Shown here piece by piece: positions 35,314 to 43,472 of a stretch of DNA of 64,000 bases (its first letter is position 1; every line of letters begins with the position of its first letter). The position numbers and the translations under genes are program-made. The stretch lies in contig NZ_JAERQN010000012.1 of the NCBI RefSeq assembly GCF_016805305.1, forward strand, positions 170,715 to 234,714. The letters run 5' to 3'. This DNA comes from Falsiroseomonas ponticola. Its GTDB lineage: Bacteria; Pseudomonadota; Alphaproteobacteria; Acetobacterales; Acetobacteraceae. Under the pieces are notes generated by a model. The model did no database searches, was not told the origin of the DNA, and was given only the letters and a program-made list of their open reading frames with translations.

Positions 35314-37376
35314 GCGCGCTGTCGCTCCACGTCATCGGCGCGCAGGTCGATGACGCCAATCGCGGCATCGCGCGGATCGACCCGGCGGCGATGGCGGCAC
35401 TCGGCTGCCGGACCGGCGACGTGCTGGCGATCGAGGGCCGGCGCGTGGCGCATGCGCGGGCGCTGCCGCTGCCGGTGGCGGCGCGGGGCGAGGCGCGGAT
35501 CGCGCTGGATGGCGTGACGCGCGGCAATGCCGGCGCGGCGCTGGGCGAGGCCGTGACGGTGCGCGCGGCGGGCGATGTGCCGCGCGCCGCGCGCGTCACG
35601 CTGGCGGGCCCGGCGATCAGGCCCGGGCTGATCGCGCTGGGGCGGGTGCTGGAGGGGATGCCCCTGGCTGCGGGCGACAGCCTGCGCATCGCCCTGCCCG
35701 GCGGGCGGGAGGCGGAGCTGCGCGTGCAGGCCGTGCAGCCCGCGGGCCCGGCGCTGGTGGATGCGGCGACGGTGGTGGCGCTGGAAGGCGCGGCGGCGCC
35801 GGAAGCGGCGGGGGCCGTGCGGTATGAGGACCTGGGCGGCCTGTCCCGCGTGGTGGAGCGGATCCGGGAGGTGGTGGAGCTGCCGCTGCGCCACCGCGAC
35901 GCCTTCGCGCGGCTCGGCATCGCGCCGCCGCGCGGCGTGCTGCTGGTGGGGCCGCCAGGCACGGGCAAGACGCTGATCGCGCGCGCGGTCGCGACGGAAA
36001 GCCGCGCCGCCTTCATCGCCGTGGCCGGGCCGGAGATCATGGACCGCTACTACGGCGCCAGCGAGGGCGCGCTGCGGTCGGTGTTCGAGCGGGCGCGGAA
36101 GGAAGCGCCCGCCATCATCTTCATCGATGAGCTGGATGCGATCGCGCCGCGGCGCGACGGGCTGTCCGGCGAGAAGCAGGTGGAGAAGCGCGTCGTCGCG
36201 CAGCTGCTGACGCTGATGGATGGCCTCGGCGGGCGTGGCGACGTGGTGGTGCTGGCGGCGACCAACCTGGCGGACAGCCTGGACCCCGCGCTGCGCCGGC
36301 CCGGGCGCTTCGACCGGGAGATCCGCGTCGATCCGCCGGATGAGGAAGGGCGGCGGGAGATCCTCGGCGTGCATACGCGGGCCATGCCGCTTGGCGGGGA
36401 TGTGGACCTCGGCGTGCTGGCGGGGCTGACGGCGGGCTATGTGGGCGCGGATCTGGCGGCGCTGTGCCGGGAAGCGGCGATCGCGGCGCTGCGCCGCGCG
36501 GGGGCGCTGGAGGCGGCGGAGATCGCGCCGGGGCTCGCGGTGACGCAGGCGGATTTCGCGGCGGCGCTGGCGGGCATCGTGCCGAGCGCGCTGCGCGAAT
36601 CCCACCTGGAGATGCCGCGCGGCGGCTGGGACGACGTGGCGGGGATGGAGGCGCTGCGCGGCACGCTGGAACGCGCGGTGCTGTGGCCGCTGCGCCATCC
36701 CGGCGCCTTCGCCCGCATGGGGCTGCGGCCGCCGCGCGGCGTGCTGCTGCATGGCGCGCCGGGCACGGGCAAGACGCTGCTGGCCAGGGCATTGGCGGCG
36801 GAGGCGGGGATCGCCTTCATCGCGGTGCGGGGGGCCGAATTGCTCTCGCCGTGGCAGGGCACGTCGGAAGCGGCGCTGCGGCGGGTGTTCGACCGCGCGC
36901 GGCAATCGCGGCCCTGCCTGGTGTTCTTCGACGAGATCGACTGCATCGCGGGGCGGCGCGGCGGCGGCGATGGCGCGACGGTGGAGCGCATGGTCGCGAC
37001 GCTGCTGGCGGAACTCGACGGGATATCGGATCCGCCGGGGATCGTGGTGCTGGGGGCGACGAACCGCGCCGAGGCGATGGACCCCGCGCTGCTGCGGCCC
37101 GGCCGCTTCGACCTGGTGGTGCGGATGGAAGCGCCGGGGCTTGCGGCGCGGCGCGCCATCCTCGGCCTGCATGCCGGGCGGATGCCGCTCGGCGCCGATG
37201 TGGACCTGGATGCGCTGGCCCAGGCCAGCGACGGGATGGTGGGCGCGGACCTCGCCGGGCTCTGCCGCCGGGCCGCGCTGGCGGCGATGGAGGAGGCGGC
37301 GGACCCGATGGGGGCCACGGTCCGGGCCGCGCATTTCGCCTCGGCCCTGGCCATGACACGGGAGGAAGCGCCATGA
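35310..37376 (+). CDS. CDC48-like protein with two AAA ATPase domains
   Basis: The protein has 688 residues. The N-terminal part (1-160) is a double-psi-barrel-like CDC48 N-domain. AAA domain 1 has Walker A GPPGTGKT at 214-221, Walker B FIDELDAI and the arginine-finger region RRPGRFDREI. AAA domain 2 has GAPGTGKT at 482-489, FFDEIDCI and LLRPGRFDL. Both sites look intact. CDC48/VAT proteins unfold or remodel complexes. Here it sits between gvpG and a GvpF-J-domain fusion, so it probably acts on vesicle shell proteins or their aggregates; that is inference. Confidence 0.92.
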   Translation: MSALSLHVIGAQVDDANRGIARIDPAAMAALGCRTGDVLAIEGRRVAHARALPLPVAARGEARIALDGVTRGNAGAALGEAVTVRAAGDVPRAARVTLAGPAIRPGLIALGRVLEGMPLAAGDSLRIALPGGREAELRVQAVQPAGPALVDAATVVALEGAAAPEAAGAVRYEDLGGLSRVVERIREVVELPLRHRDAFARLGIAPPRGVLLVGPPGTGKTLIARAVATESRAAFIAVAGPEIMDRYYGASEGALRSVFERARKEAPAIIFIDELDAIAPRRDGLSGEKQVEKRVVAQLLTLMDGLGGRGDVVVLAATNLADSLDPALRRPGRFDREIRVDPPDEEGRREILGVHTRAMPLGGDVDLGVLAGLTAGYVGADLAALCREAAIAALRRAGALEAAEIAPGLAVTQADFAAALAGIVPSALRESHLEMPRGGWDDVAGMEALRGTLERAVLWPLRHPGAFARMGLRPPRGVLLHGAPGTGKTLLARALAAEAGIAFIAVRGAELLSPWQGTSEAALRRVFDRARQSRPCLVFFDEIDCIAGRRGGGDGATVERMVATLLAELDGISDPPGIVVLGATNRAEAMDPALLRPGRFDLVVRMEAPGLAARRAILGLHAGRMPLGADVDLDALAQASDGMVGADLAGLCRRAALAAMEEAADPMGATVRAAHFASALAMTREEAP

Positions 37377-38368
37377 CGGCGGAGTTGCGGATGCTCGGCA
37401 TCGCGCCGGGCGGGGATGCGGGTGCGCTGCTGGCGCGGATGGAAGCGCTGCCGGGGCCGCCCATGGCGCTGCTGCGCGCCGGCACCGTCGCGGCCCTGAT
37501 GCAGGAGGCGGAGCCGCCCGCGCAGGCGCTGCTGCTGGCGAAGGACCGCGCGGGGCTGCTGCGGAAGCTGGCGGCGCTGCAGCGGCGGCTGGAGGCCGGG
37601 TGCATGGCAGGGCCCTTCCTGCCCGCCGATCCCGGCGCCGCCACCCTGCCGGCGGAAACCTGGCCGGCGCTGCTGGCGGCGCAGGCGGAAGCGGCCGCGC
37701 GGGCGCTGGCGGATCATGGCGGGACGCATCAGTGGGACGTGATCCTGCGCTGGTCGCCGGACAGCGTGCTGGCGCCGGCGCGGGACGGGCTGCGGGGCTT
37801 GGGCCGCGCGGCGATGGCGGCCACCGTCTCCGGCCTTCTGGCGGAAGCGCGGATGGCGCGGCTGGCGGCGCTGCGCGCGGCGCTGGCCGGGCGCGTGCTG
37901 GCGGTGGCGGAGGCTTCGCCGGTGGCGGAGGACACGGCCGTGGGCCTGACGGTGCGCGTGGTGGCGGGGGGCGAGGCCGCGATCGAGGCCGCGCTGCTGG
38001 CCATGCCGGGCGACCTGACGCGGGATGTGGCGGCGGATCTGCGCGGGCCGCTGCCGCCGCTGTCCTTCGCCGCGGCGCGCGTCGCGGCGGTGCCGGCCGA
38101 TGCGATTGACCGCGCCTGGAGCCTGCTGGAACTGCCGGAAGCGGTGGCGCCCGCGGAATTGCAGCGGCGCTGGCGCGGCCTGGCGGGCCGGCTGCATCCG
38201 GACCAGCGGGGGCCGGATGCCGATCCCGGGCGCTTCGCGGAAGCCGCCGAGGCCTATCGCCTGCTGCACAGCCTGGCGGGCGGGGGGGAGGTGCGGCGCG
38301 CGGCGCTGGCCGGGCGGGATGCCTGCCGGCTGCTGCTGCCGGAAGCCCAGACGATGGGGATGCCGTGA
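37373..38368 (+). CDS. GvpF/GvpL-like protein fused to a C-terminal J-domain
   Basis: The protein has 331 residues and overlaps the AAA gene by 4 bases. Residues 1-240 follow the GvpF/L plan, with GTHQWDVILRW in the middle and ADLRGPLPPLSFAAARV at the family end. Residues 243-310 form a DnaJ-like J-domain: a helix, then RRWRGLAGRLHPDQRG with the HPD tripeptide at 275-277, then FAEAAEAYRLLHSLA. A J-domain recruits and stimulates an Hsp70, so this fusion could bring DnaK to growing vesicles. The HPD is the essential J motif and is intact. The fusion is unusual as far as I know. Confidence 0.83.
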   Translation: MTAELRMLGIAPGGDAGALLARMEALPGPPMALLRAGTVAALMQEAEPPAQALLLAKDRAGLLRKLAALQRRLEAGCMAGPFLPADPGAATLPAETWPALLAAQAEAAARALADHGGTHQWDVILRWSPDSVLAPARDGLRGLGRAAMAATVSGLLAEARMARLAALRAALAGRVLAVAEASPVAEDTAVGLTVRVVAGGEAAIEAALLAMPGDLTRDVAADLRGPLPPLSFAAARVAAVPADAIDRAWSLLELPEAVAPAELQRRWRGLAGRLHPDQRGPDADPGRFAEAAEAYRLLHSLAGGGEVRRAALAGRDACRLLLPEAQTMGMP

Positions 38369-39111
38369 TGGACGCGCTCTACGCCTATGCCGTGGTGCCG
38401 GGGGATGCCGCGCTGCCCGGCGATGTTGCCGCCATCCTGCCCGGCGCCGGCTTCGGCCTGGTGCGGGCCGGCGGCTGCGCGGCGCTGGTGAGCCCGGTGG
38501 CGCGCGCGCCCTTCGAGGCCGGGCCCGGCACCCGCGCCCATGACCCCGCCTGGGTGGCGGAACGCGCCGCCGCGCATCACGCCGTGGTGGCGGCGCTGCC
38601 CGGCCCGGTGCTGCCGCTGGCCTTCGGGGCGCTGTTCTCCGGCCAAGAACCGCTGGCCGCCTGGCTGGCCGGGCGCGCGGAGGCGCTGCGGGCGGCGCTG
38701 ACGCAGGTGGAGGGCTGCGCCGAATGCACGGCGAAGCTGGAGGAGGACCCGGCGCGCCATGCCGCCTGGCTGGATGCGCATGACGAGAACCTGCGCGAGC
38801 TGGCGCGGCGGGCGCGCGATGCCTCGGCGGGCACGGCCTTCCTGCTGGCCCGCACGCGGGAGAAGCGGATGGCGGAGGCGCGGGCCGCGCGGGCGGCGAT
38901 GATGGCGCGGGATGTCGCGGCGCGGCTCGGCCGGCATGCGCATGTGATGCCGGAGCCGCTGACCGCCCTGGTGCGGCGGGCGGACATGCCGGCGCTGATG
39001 GCGGAGCTGGCGGAGACGGCGCGGGACCTCGCGGAAAGCGGGATCGCGCTGCGGCTGGTGGGGCCCTGGCCGCCCTATGCCTATGCGCGGGCGGCGCTGT
39101 CCCATGCGTGA
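38368..39111 (+). CDS. gvpL: Gas vesicle protein GvpF/GvpL family, copy 3
   Basis: The protein has 247 residues from the ATG at 38368, whose A is the last base of the previous stop; a GTG one codon earlier is possible. It starts DALYAYAVVPGD, has VLPLAFGALFSG near residue 75 and ends LRLVGPWPPYAYARAAL, all GvpL features. A cysteine pair (EGCAEC) lies mid-protein. Its place before gvpS and gvpK matches the L-S-K order common in bacterial clusters. Confidence 0.9.
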   Translation: MDALYAYAVVPGDAALPGDVAAILPGAGFGLVRAGGCAALVSPVARAPFEAGPGTRAHDPAWVAERAAAHHAVVAALPGPVLPLAFGALFSGQEPLAAWLAGRAEALRAALTQVEGCAECTAKLEEDPARHAAWLDAHDENLRELARRARDASAGTAFLLARTREKRMAEARAARAAMMARDVAARLGRHAHVMPEPLTALVRRADMPALMAELAETARDLAESGIALRLVGPWPPYAYARAALSHA

Positions 39112-39340
39112 CGGGCCGAGGGAGGTGCTGCCGCCGCCCGGCGCGCAGCCGCTGGTCGGCCCGCCGGAAGCGCTCGTCGATGTACTCGACCGGCTGCTCG
39201 ATACCGGCGTGGTGGTGGATGGGCAGATCGTGCTGTCGCTGGCGGGCGTGGACCTGGTGCATGTCGGGCTGCGCGCGCTGTTGGCTTCCGTCGATCGGGC
39301 GGCGTGCCTGACGGCGTCGCGGCCGGAGGCGCCGCGATGA
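39104..39340 (+). CDS. gvpS: Gas vesicle protein GvpS (minor GvpA-family protein)
   Basis: The protein has 78 residues, start MRDGPREVLPPP, overlapping the gvpL end by 8 bases. The GvpA-like core is LVDVLDRLLDTGVVVDGQIV followed by LAGVDLVHVGLRALLASVD. A proline-rich N-terminal extension and position between gvpL and gvpK indicate GvpS. It is likely a minor shell or nucleation component. It shares a 4-base overlap with gvpK. Confidence 0.87.
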   Translation: MRDGPREVLPPPGAQPLVGPPEALVDVLDRLLDTGVVVDGQIVLSLAGVDLVHVGLRALLASVDRAACLTASRPEAPR

Positions 39341-39657
39341 TCGCCGTGCAGGAAGCCCCCATGCGGGAGGCACCGGTGCGGGAGGCACCACCGCTGGCGC
39401 GCATCGCCCTCGATCCCGCCACCATCGAGCAGGACCTGGCGCGGCTGGTGCTGACGCTGGTGGAACTGGTCCGCCGGCTGATGGAAGGCCAGGCGCTGCG
39501 GCGGCTGGAAGCCGGCACGGTGACGGCGGAGGAGGCGGAGCGGCTGGGGCTCGGCCTGATGCAGCTGCGCGGCGCGGTGGAGACGCTGTGCGAGCGCCTC
39601 GGCCTGCGGCCGGAGGAATTGAACCTCGATCTCGGCCCGCTGGGCCGGCTTCTCTGA
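39337..39657 (+). CDS. gvpK: Gas vesicle protein GvpK
   Basis: The protein has 106 residues. It has the GvpK core: LARLVLTLVELVRRLMEGQA, RRLEAGTVTAEEAERLGLGL and LCERLGLRPEELNLDLGPLG. A short proline-rich repeat at the N-terminus (APMREAPVREAPPL) is extra. GvpK is required for proper vesicle formation in the systems studied. It ends the classical part of the operon, 13 bases before the giant repeat protein. Confidence 0.92.
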   Translation: MIAVQEAPMREAPVREAPPLARIALDPATIEQDLARLVLTLVELVRRLMEGQALRRLEAGTVTAEEAERLGLGLMQLRGAVETLCERLGLRPEELNLDLGPLGRLL

Positions 39658-39670
39658 GGGGGCGAGGCCG

Positions 39671-42364
39671 ATGCAGGTACCGGGTGGAATGGAGCTGGGG
39701 CGCTGGCTGGCGGGCGGGACCGCGCTGGCCAGCGCGGCGCTGCTGGGCTGGGCCGTGCTGCGGCCGCAGCCGGTGATGCCGGCGGGGGCATCGCTGGCGG
39801 CGGCGGATCCCGCGGCGCTGGTGGCGGCGCTGACGGCGGGGGATCGCGGCGCGCTGGTGGAGGATCTGCGCGGCGTCGCCGCACTGCTGCAGGGGCCGGA
39901 CCTGCCGCTGCCGGCGCGGGTGGCGCGGGCCCGGCTGGAAGCGGTGGCGGCGGCGGAGGACCGGCGGGCGCAGGAAGCGCCGCCGGCCCTGGTGCTGACA
40001 TCGCTGGTGCAGCGGCTGGATGGCACCGTCGCGGCGCTGCGGGAACAGGGACGATCCGGGCCGGTGGATCTGCGGCTGCTGCTGGCCGCGGCTCTGGCCC
40101 TGGCCGCGGCGCTGGCGGCGCTGGCCGGTGGCGCGGCGCGGGATGCGCGGCAGGATGAGGAGACGGGCGAGCGCACGGCGCTGGGTGGCGCCCTGGCGCA
40201 GGCGCAGGATTCCGCCCGGACGATGGAGGTGATCGCCAAGGGCGCGGAGGCGCGGCTGCTGACCGCCGCTGCGCGGATCGAGCGGTCGGCCGAGGGGCTG
40301 GAGCCGCTGCAGGCGCGGATGGACGGGCTGGCGGCGAAGCTGGAGGCGGCCGGCGCCGCGGGGCAGGACATCGATGCGCTGCGGGCCGGGGTGGCGGCGC
40401 TGACGGCGGCGATGGCGGAGCAGGCGGCCTCGGCCCGGGCGGCGCTGGGCGGCCTGGCGGCGGAGATCGCGCCCCTGGCCGGGGAGGCCGCCGTCGCGCG
40501 GGCCGAGATGGCGCGCATCGCGGAGGGGGCGGAGGCGCGGGCGGAAGCGACCGCGCTGCGGCTGGAAGCGCGCGTCGCCGCGGCGACGGAGACGGTGACG
40601 GCGGAGGTGCTGCGCCAGGGCGAGGAAGCCGCGGCGCGGGTGGAGGGGGCGATCACCCCCCTGGCGGTGCGGCTGGAGGCGGCGCTGGCCGGCAGCCGGG
40701 TGGAGGAGGCCGGGCGGGCCGCCTGGCTGGAGGAGGCGCTGGCCGCCCTGCCCGCGGAAGCGGCGGCGCGGGTGGCGGAGGCGCTGGCGCCCCGGCTGGA
40801 GGACAACCGCGTGGCGCTGGCCGTGGCGTCCGAGCGGCTGGAGGCGGGCATGGTGGCCCTGCCCGCCCAGGTGGGGGACCGCGTGGAGGCCGCGCTGCTG
40901 GCGGCATCGGCCGCCCATGGGGCGGAGGTTTCGGCCGCGGTGGCGGAGCGGCTGGCGGAGCGCGTCGGCGCCGGGCTGGCCGCGCTGCCGGGCGCGATCG
41001 CGGACCGGGTGAAGACCGGCCTGGCGACGGCGACCGCGGCGCAGGGGGTGGCGGTGGCCGATGCGGTTTCCGCCGTGATCGTGGAGCGGCTGGAAGCCGC
41101 CACGGCGACGCAGGCCGAAGCCGTGTCCGCCGCGCTGGCGGGGCTGCCGGGGCAGCTGGATGCCCTGCCCGGCGCCGTGGCGGCGCGGCTGGAGCCGGCG
41201 CTGGCCGCGGCCGGCGCGGCGCAGGCGGAGGCGATGTCCTCCGCCCTGGTGGAGCGGCTGGAGGCGGCCACGGCGACGCAGGCCGGGGCGGTATCCGCCG
41301 CGCTGGCGGGGCTGCCGGGGCAGCTGGAGGCCCTGCCCGGCGCCGTGGCGGCGCGGCTGGAGCCGGCGCTGGCGGCGGCCGGCGCGGCGCAGGCGGAGGC
41401 CGTGTCCTCCGCCCTGGCGGACCGGCTGGAGGCGGGGCTGGCGACGCTGCCGGCGGCCATCGGGGACCGTGTGGAGGCCGCGCAGGCGGCCGGGCTGGGC
41501 GCGGTGCTGGAGGAGCGGCTGGGCGCCGGGCTGGTCGCCCTGGAAGGGCTGCCGGAGCGCGTCGGCGACGCGGTGGACCAGCGGCTGGAGGACAGCCTGG
41601 TGGCGCAGGCCACGGCCCTGTCCGCCGCGATGGCGGAGCAGCTGGAGGCCGGGCTGGCGGCGCTGCCGGCGCGGATCGGGCCCGCCCTGGAATCGACCCT
41701 GGCGGGGCCGGCGGCGCGGCTGGAGGCGCTGGCGGAGAGCACGGCGGCGGCCGGCGCCACGGTGACGGCGGCGGCGACGGACCTGGCCGGGCGCCTGGCG
41801 CGGCGCGTGGAGGAGGAGGCCGCCGCCAGCGCCCGCGCGACCGGGGAGCTGGTGTCGCTCGCCACGCAACTGACCGAGGCGGCCGGGACGGCGCGGGAGC
41901 GCATGGAGGAAAGCGCCGGCGCGGTGGAGGCCGCGGCGCGGCTGCTGGAGGATTCGGCCCGGCCGGGCCAGGCGGTGGTGGCGGAGCTGGCGCGCCAGAT
42001 GGGCACGCTGCGCGACATGGCCACGCCCCCGCTGGATGGCCCCGCCGGCCGGCTGATGGCGGCGCTGGCGGAGGAGGCGGCGCCGCCGGCGCTGCACCAG
42101 GCGCTGGCCCATCTGGGCGCGGTGGGGCGGGAGGCCTCGGCGCTGCTGGCCGCCGCGGAACGCCTGGCGGAGGCGAGCGCCGGGCCCGCGCCCCCTGCCC
42201 TGCCCGCCGCCTTCGGGGCGGAGACGCCGGCGCTGCTGGACAGCCTCGGCACCGTCATCGGCCAGCTGGAGGCGGTGGCGACGGCGCTGGCGCTGGCCAG
42301 CGACGCGGCGGGCCCGCCGCCGGACGCGGAAGCGGTTGGCGGGGCGGCGGCGCGCGCGGCGTGA
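39671..42364 (+). CDS. Large membrane-anchored Ala/Leu-rich helical repeat protein
   Basis: The protein has 897 residues; an ATG at 39689 is a second possible start. A hydrophobic helix at about residues 13-30 and a second at about 134-153 suggest two membrane spans with a loop between. The rest is almost entirely predicted amphipathic helix rich in Ala, Leu, Glu and Arg. It contains 56-residue repeats (best copies encoded at 41081-41416) and similar weaker units on both sides. There is no Fe-S, catalytic or chemoreceptor tip motif. It is not GvpC-like in length of unit or membrane anchoring. It could tether vesicles to a membrane or form a scaffold. The family is not recognised. Confidence 0.8.
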   Translation: MQVPGGMELGRWLAGGTALASAALLGWAVLRPQPVMPAGASLAAADPAALVAALTAGDRGALVEDLRGVAALLQGPDLPLPARVARARLEAVAAAEDRRAQEAPPALVLTSLVQRLDGTVAALREQGRSGPVDLRLLLAAALALAAALAALAGGAARDARQDEETGERTALGGALAQAQDSARTMEVIAKGAEARLLTAAARIERSAEGLEPLQARMDGLAAKLEAAGAAGQDIDALRAGVAALTAAMAEQAASARAALGGLAAEIAPLAGEAAVARAEMARIAEGAEARAEATALRLEARVAAATETVTAEVLRQGEEAAARVEGAITPLAVRLEAALAGSRVEEAGRAAWLEEALAALPAEAAARVAEALAPRLEDNRVALAVASERLEAGMVALPAQVGDRVEAALLAASAAHGAEVSAAVAERLAERVGAGLAALPGAIADRVKTGLATATAAQGVAVADAVSAVIVERLEAATATQAEAVSAALAGLPGQLDALPGAVAARLEPALAAAGAAQAEAMSSALVERLEAATATQAGAVSAALAGLPGQLEALPGAVAARLEPALAAAGAAQAEAVSSALADRLEAGLATLPAAIGDRVEAAQAAGLGAVLEERLGAGLVALEGLPERVGDAVDQRLEDSLVAQATALSAAMAEQLEAGLAALPARIGPALESTLAGPAARLEALAESTAAAGATVTAAATDLAGRLARRVEEEAAASARATGELVSLATQLTEAAGTARERMEESAGAVEAAARLLEDSARPGQAVVAELARQMGTLRDMATPPLDGPAGRLMAALAEEAAPPALHQALAHLGAVGREASALLAAAERLAEASAGPAPPALPAAFGAETPALLDSLGTVIGQLEAVATALALASDAAGPPPDAEAVGGAAARAA
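41081..41416 (+). repeat. Two tandem 168-base repeats inside the giant helical protein gene
   Basis: Copy 1 is at 41081-41248 and copy 2 at 41249-41416. They are nearly identical and encode 56 residues each, beginning VERLEAATATQA. The frame is kept. Diverged units continue on both sides (for example from 41417, ADRLEAGLATLP). The similarity at DNA level implies recent duplication or gene conversion. Confidence 0.85.
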
Positions 42365-42414
42365 AGCGGGGCTTAACCGCTGCTTCACCGCGGCGGGTGT
42401 AGGCCGGTGGGTAT

Positions 42415-42472
42415 CGCGACGCGGGCCGACAGCGTCGCGCCAGGCCCCGCCCGAGGCGGGGCGACAGGAGGT
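42415..42472 (+). promoter_or_regulatory. Leader with two hairpins and strong ribosome-binding site
   Basis: CGCGACGC (42415-42422) pairs with GCGTCGCG (42432-42439), and GCCCCGCC (42444-42451) pairs with GGCGGGGC (42455-42462). AGGAGG at 42467-42472 then precedes the ATG at 42478. The 113-base gap is the first sizeable break in the gas-vesicle gene row. The structures may end the upstream transcript, stabilise the next one or control its translation. No clear promoter is seen. Confidence 0.45.
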
Positions 42473-42477
42473 TGGCG

Positions 42478-42972
42478 ATGGTGTCAGTGGCGATCCTCGG
42501 CGAGGCCGGGGCCGCGGGGCCGCCCGCCCTGCAGCAGCCCGCGCCCGCGGTGCGGTCCGTGGCGCTGCGGGTCAGCGGCGCGAAGCCGGTGCGGCTGCGC
42601 GGCAGGCTGCTGGCCGAGGGTCGTTCGAGCGCGGCCGGCTGCATCGCCTGGCACGAGGTCGAGCTGTGGCAGCTGGAGGGATCGCGGGAGGTCGCGGTGG
42701 CGCTGCGCACGCGCCGCCCGGCTGCCGAGGCCGCCGACGTGCATCGGGCCGAGATGTTCCCCGACCTGGCGGAGGCGCTGGACTGGCTGGAGGCCTTCGA
42801 CCCGCTGGCCGACCTGATGGTGGATTTCGATGCCGCCGACCGCCGGCTTTCCGCGGTGGAGGTGGCGCTGCGCGCCGCCGCGCTGCGCGGGCGGGCGGAG
42901 GTGGTGACGCGCGAATGGCGGGCCCTGCTGGGCGACGTGCTCTACGCGCTGGACGTGGACCCGCCGGCATGA
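42478..42972 (+). CDS. Gas-vesicle-cluster protein of unknown family, paralogue 1 of 3
   Basis: The protein has 164 residues from the ATG at 42478 with AGGAGG six bases upstream. It shares its plan with the next two genes. A beta segment KPVRLRGRLLAEG is followed by IAWHEVELWQLEG, then FPDLAEALDWLEAFDPLADL. A C-terminal helix (TREWRALLGDVLYALD) comes last. It is soluble with no signal peptide. I do not recognise the family. Overlap of its stop with the next start points to joint translation. Confidence 0.75.
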   Translation: MVSVAILGEAGAAGPPALQQPAPAVRSVALRVSGAKPVRLRGRLLAEGRSSAAGCIAWHEVELWQLEGSREVAVALRTRRPAAEAADVHRAEMFPDLAEALDWLEAFDPLADLMVDFDAADRRLSAVEVALRAAALRGRAEVVTREWRALLGDVLYALDVDPPA

Positions 42973-43472
42973 TGCCGGCCGGCGCGGCGGCGGGGGATGG
43001 CGCCGGCTTCGACTTCGTGCTGCTGCCGCGCCATGGCCGCCGTCCGCTGGGCTTCCAGGGCCGGCTGCTGGCGCGGCTGGAAGCGGCGCCGCCCGACCTG
43101 CCCGTGGCATCCAGCGTCACGCTGCATGAAGCGGCCTCCGGCGGCTTCGTCTGCGCCATCCGCCACCGGCTGCGGGATGCGGCGGGGGCGGAGGAACGCT
43201 GCTACGCGCTGGCGGCGGGCGATGCGCCGACGCTGCTGCGCTTCCTGCATGGCCATGACCCGATGGCGGATCTGCCACCCGCCGCGCTGGTGCCGCAGGC
43301 CGCCGCCGCCGGGGCCAGCCGCGCCGCGCTGGCGGAGGCGGCGAGCATCGCGCCGCGCCTGCGCGCCGTGTGGCGCGACCTGCTGGCCGCGAGCTTCGGG
43401 CCCCTGGCCCACCCCGACCACGACCCAGGCGCGTCGGCATCCCGCCGCCCCGCCCCCCGAGGAGAACCGTGA
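42969..43472 (+). CDS. Gas-vesicle-cluster protein of unknown family, paralogue 2 of 3
   Basis: The protein has 167 residues from an ATGATG overlapping the previous gene. The shared plan is RRPLGFQGRLLARLE, then SSVTLHEAASGGFVCAIRH, then LLRFLHGHDPMADLP. A helical end (LRAVWRDLLAASFG) is followed by a proline-rich tail. It is the most diverged of the three, having lost the tryptophan of the WHE segment. Its function is unknown. Confidence 0.75.
   Translation: MMPAGAAAGDGAGFDFVLLPRHGRRPLGFQGRLLARLEAAPPDLPVASSVTLHEAASGGFVCAIRHRLRDAAGAEERCYALAAGDAPTLLRFLHGHDPMADLPPAALVPQAAAAGASRAALAEAASIAPRLRAVWRDLLAASFGPLAHPDHDPGASASRRPAPRGEP

Noticed and set aside
34191..37334. A leftward open frame of about 1050 codons opposite gvpF, gvpG and the CDC48-like gene
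   Set aside because: It has the same composition artefact and overlaps completely with well-supported genes.
39671..42364. Naming the giant repeat protein GvpC
   Set aside because: GvpC is small, has about 33-residue repeats and no membrane helices. This protein has two membrane helices and 56-residue units.
36437..42388. A leftward open frame of almost 2000 codons across the gas-vesicle genes
   Set aside because: It is a by-product of very high GC and third-position bias opposite the real genes. Its product is Arg/Ala/Pro-rich with no domain, while the other strand carries clear Gvp and AAA proteins.
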